From the NCBI GenBank assembly GCA_031273385.1, contig JAISRY010000100.1, positions 1-7,108 on the forward strand: a DNA stretch of 7,108 bases, in the 5' to 3' direction. The notes under the pieces are model-generated. The model had not been told where the DNA came from and did no database searches. It was given only the letters and a program-made list of their open reading frames with translations. A program made the translations under genes and the position numbers. This stretch comes from Tannerellaceae bacterium. GTDB taxonomy: Bacteria; Bacteroidota; Bacteroidia; Bacteroidales; Tannerellaceae. The first letter of the stretch is position 1; each line of letters starts with the position of its first letter. This document shows positions 6,407 through 7,108 of the stretch, in pieces.

Positions 6407-7108
6407 TTATTTCCCGATGCAGAAGCGGGAAAAGATGGTGTTTAGTATTTCGTCGTTGCTGATGTGGCCGGTGATTTCGCCGATGTAGTGGATACATTCG
6501 CGGATGTCTTGGCTCAGGAGGTCGCCGGAGATGTTTTGGGCGATGCCGTCGATGACGCGCAGCAGGGCGGCGTGGGCATGGGTCAGGGCTTCGTAGTGGC
6601 GGACGTTGGTGACGATTACGTCGCCGGGGCGGATATCGGGGATGGCGGCGGCTTCTACGAGGCGTTGTTTCAGGAGGTCGATATGGCCTGGCTGTTTGGC
6701 GGAGATGTAGAGGCGGTCGGCGGTGATGTCCGGTAGTAGCCGGCGTTTGCTTTCCAGTTCGGCGGGCGAGAGCAGGTCGGATTTGTTGAACAGCAGGATG
6801 GTTTTCTTTCCCTCGAGACGGGGGACGATGACTTGCGCCAGGGCTTCCGTCAGGGCGGGAGAGGTGGTAAGGTCGATCATCCACAGTACGACGGAGGCCT
6901 GTTGCAGTTTCCGGAACGTGCGTTCGATCCCGAGGTTTTCGATGGTGTCGGTCGTTTCGCGTATGCCGGCTGTGTCGATGAACCGGAAAGTGATGCCGGA
7001 AAGATTGATGGTGTCTTCGATCACGTCGCGGGTGGTACCGTGGATATCGGATACGATCGCGCGTTCTTCGCCGAGCAGCAGGTTGAGCAACGTGGATTTC
7101 CCGGCATT
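6407..7108 (-). CDS. mnmE: tRNA uridine-5-carboxymethylaminomethyl modification GTPase MnmE, 5' end missing
   Basis: The frame is open to the right edge and encodes the last 233 residues of MnmE (TrmE), about half the usual 450-460. MnmE works with MnmG to install the carboxymethylaminomethyl-type group on U34 of certain tRNAs in the cytoplasm. All G-domain motifs are visible in window numbering: G1 NAGKST (1-6, P-loop cut by the edge), G2 region GTTRD (24-28), G3 DTAG (45-48), G4 NKSD (108-111) and G5 SAK (136-138). The helical domain and the invariant C-terminal FCIGK (229-233) follow; its Cys and the terminal residues belong to the active site. A TTG at 7090 is an internal Leu codon, not a start. 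The gene is GC-rich, as expected for a resident housekeeping gene. It is followed by the lower-GC block, without a recognisable terminator. Confidence 0.96.
   Translation of the reverse strand, partial: NAGKSTLLNLLLGEERAIVSDIHGTTRDVIEDTINLSGITFRFIDTAGIRETTDTIENLGIERTFRKLQQASVVLWMIDLTTSPALTEALAQVIVPRLEGKKTILLFNKSDLLSPAELESKRRLLPDITADRLYISAKQPGHIDLLKQRLVEAAAIPDIRPGDVIVTNVRHYEALTHAHAALLRVIDGIAQNISGDLLSQDIRECIHYIGEITGHISNDEILNTIFSRFCIGK

Noticed and set aside
6369..6884. Minus-strand frame rich in Pro, Arg and His within mnmE
   Set aside because: It is an out-of-frame shadow of the MnmE G-domain; the low-complexity composition is typical of a GC-rich shifted frame.

Overview
The window looks like a Bacteroidales chromosome (Bacteroides/Parabacteroides-like). 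The reasons are a textbook Bacteroidetes promoter (TTTG, 19 bases, TACATTTG) ahead of the hipBA pair, a MnmE G-domain with the Bacteroidales-style SDIHGTTRD stretch, a lipoprotein GH106 glycosidase, and an ATP-binding protein family that is expanded in gut Bacteroidales. The genus cannot be fixed from the sequence alone.

All seven genes lie on the minus strand, so transcription runs from high to low coordinates. From right to left: (1) 7108-6407, the C-terminal half of mnmE (tRNA-modification GTPase), cut by the window edge. (2) 6333-5314, an archaeal-type AAA ATPase whose Walker B aspartate is replaced by alanine. (3) About 5302-4295, a RhuM-family protein. (4) 4275-3751, a YkgJ-type cysteine-cluster protein. 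(5) 3686-3354 and 3361-2102, an overlapping hipB-hipA toxin-antitoxin pair with its own promoter and a candidate operator. (6) 2058 to the left edge, the N-terminal 686 residues of a GH106 (alpha-L-rhamnosidase-type) lipoprotein.

Base composition splits the window. The mnmE and GH106 ends are GC-rich (70% and 67% G+C in two hand-counted 60-base lines), while the middle is clearly lower (35%, 38% and 45% in three such lines). The simplest reading is a horizontally acquired block of about 4.2 kb (roughly 2102-6333). It carries ATPase, RhuM, YkgJ and HipBA genes and sits between the housekeeping gene mnmE and a glycan-degradation gene. The 3' end of mnmE is a known island attachment site in Salmonella (SGI1), but I see no integrase and no repeated mnmE end here.

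ATPase, RhuM and YkgJ are tightly packed (11 and 19 bases between genes) and probably form one transcript. hipBA has a separate, strong promoter. GH106 has a -7 element just beyond the hipA stop. There are no RNA genes, CRISPR arrays, IS elements or convincing terminators. No gap between genes exceeds 75 bases.
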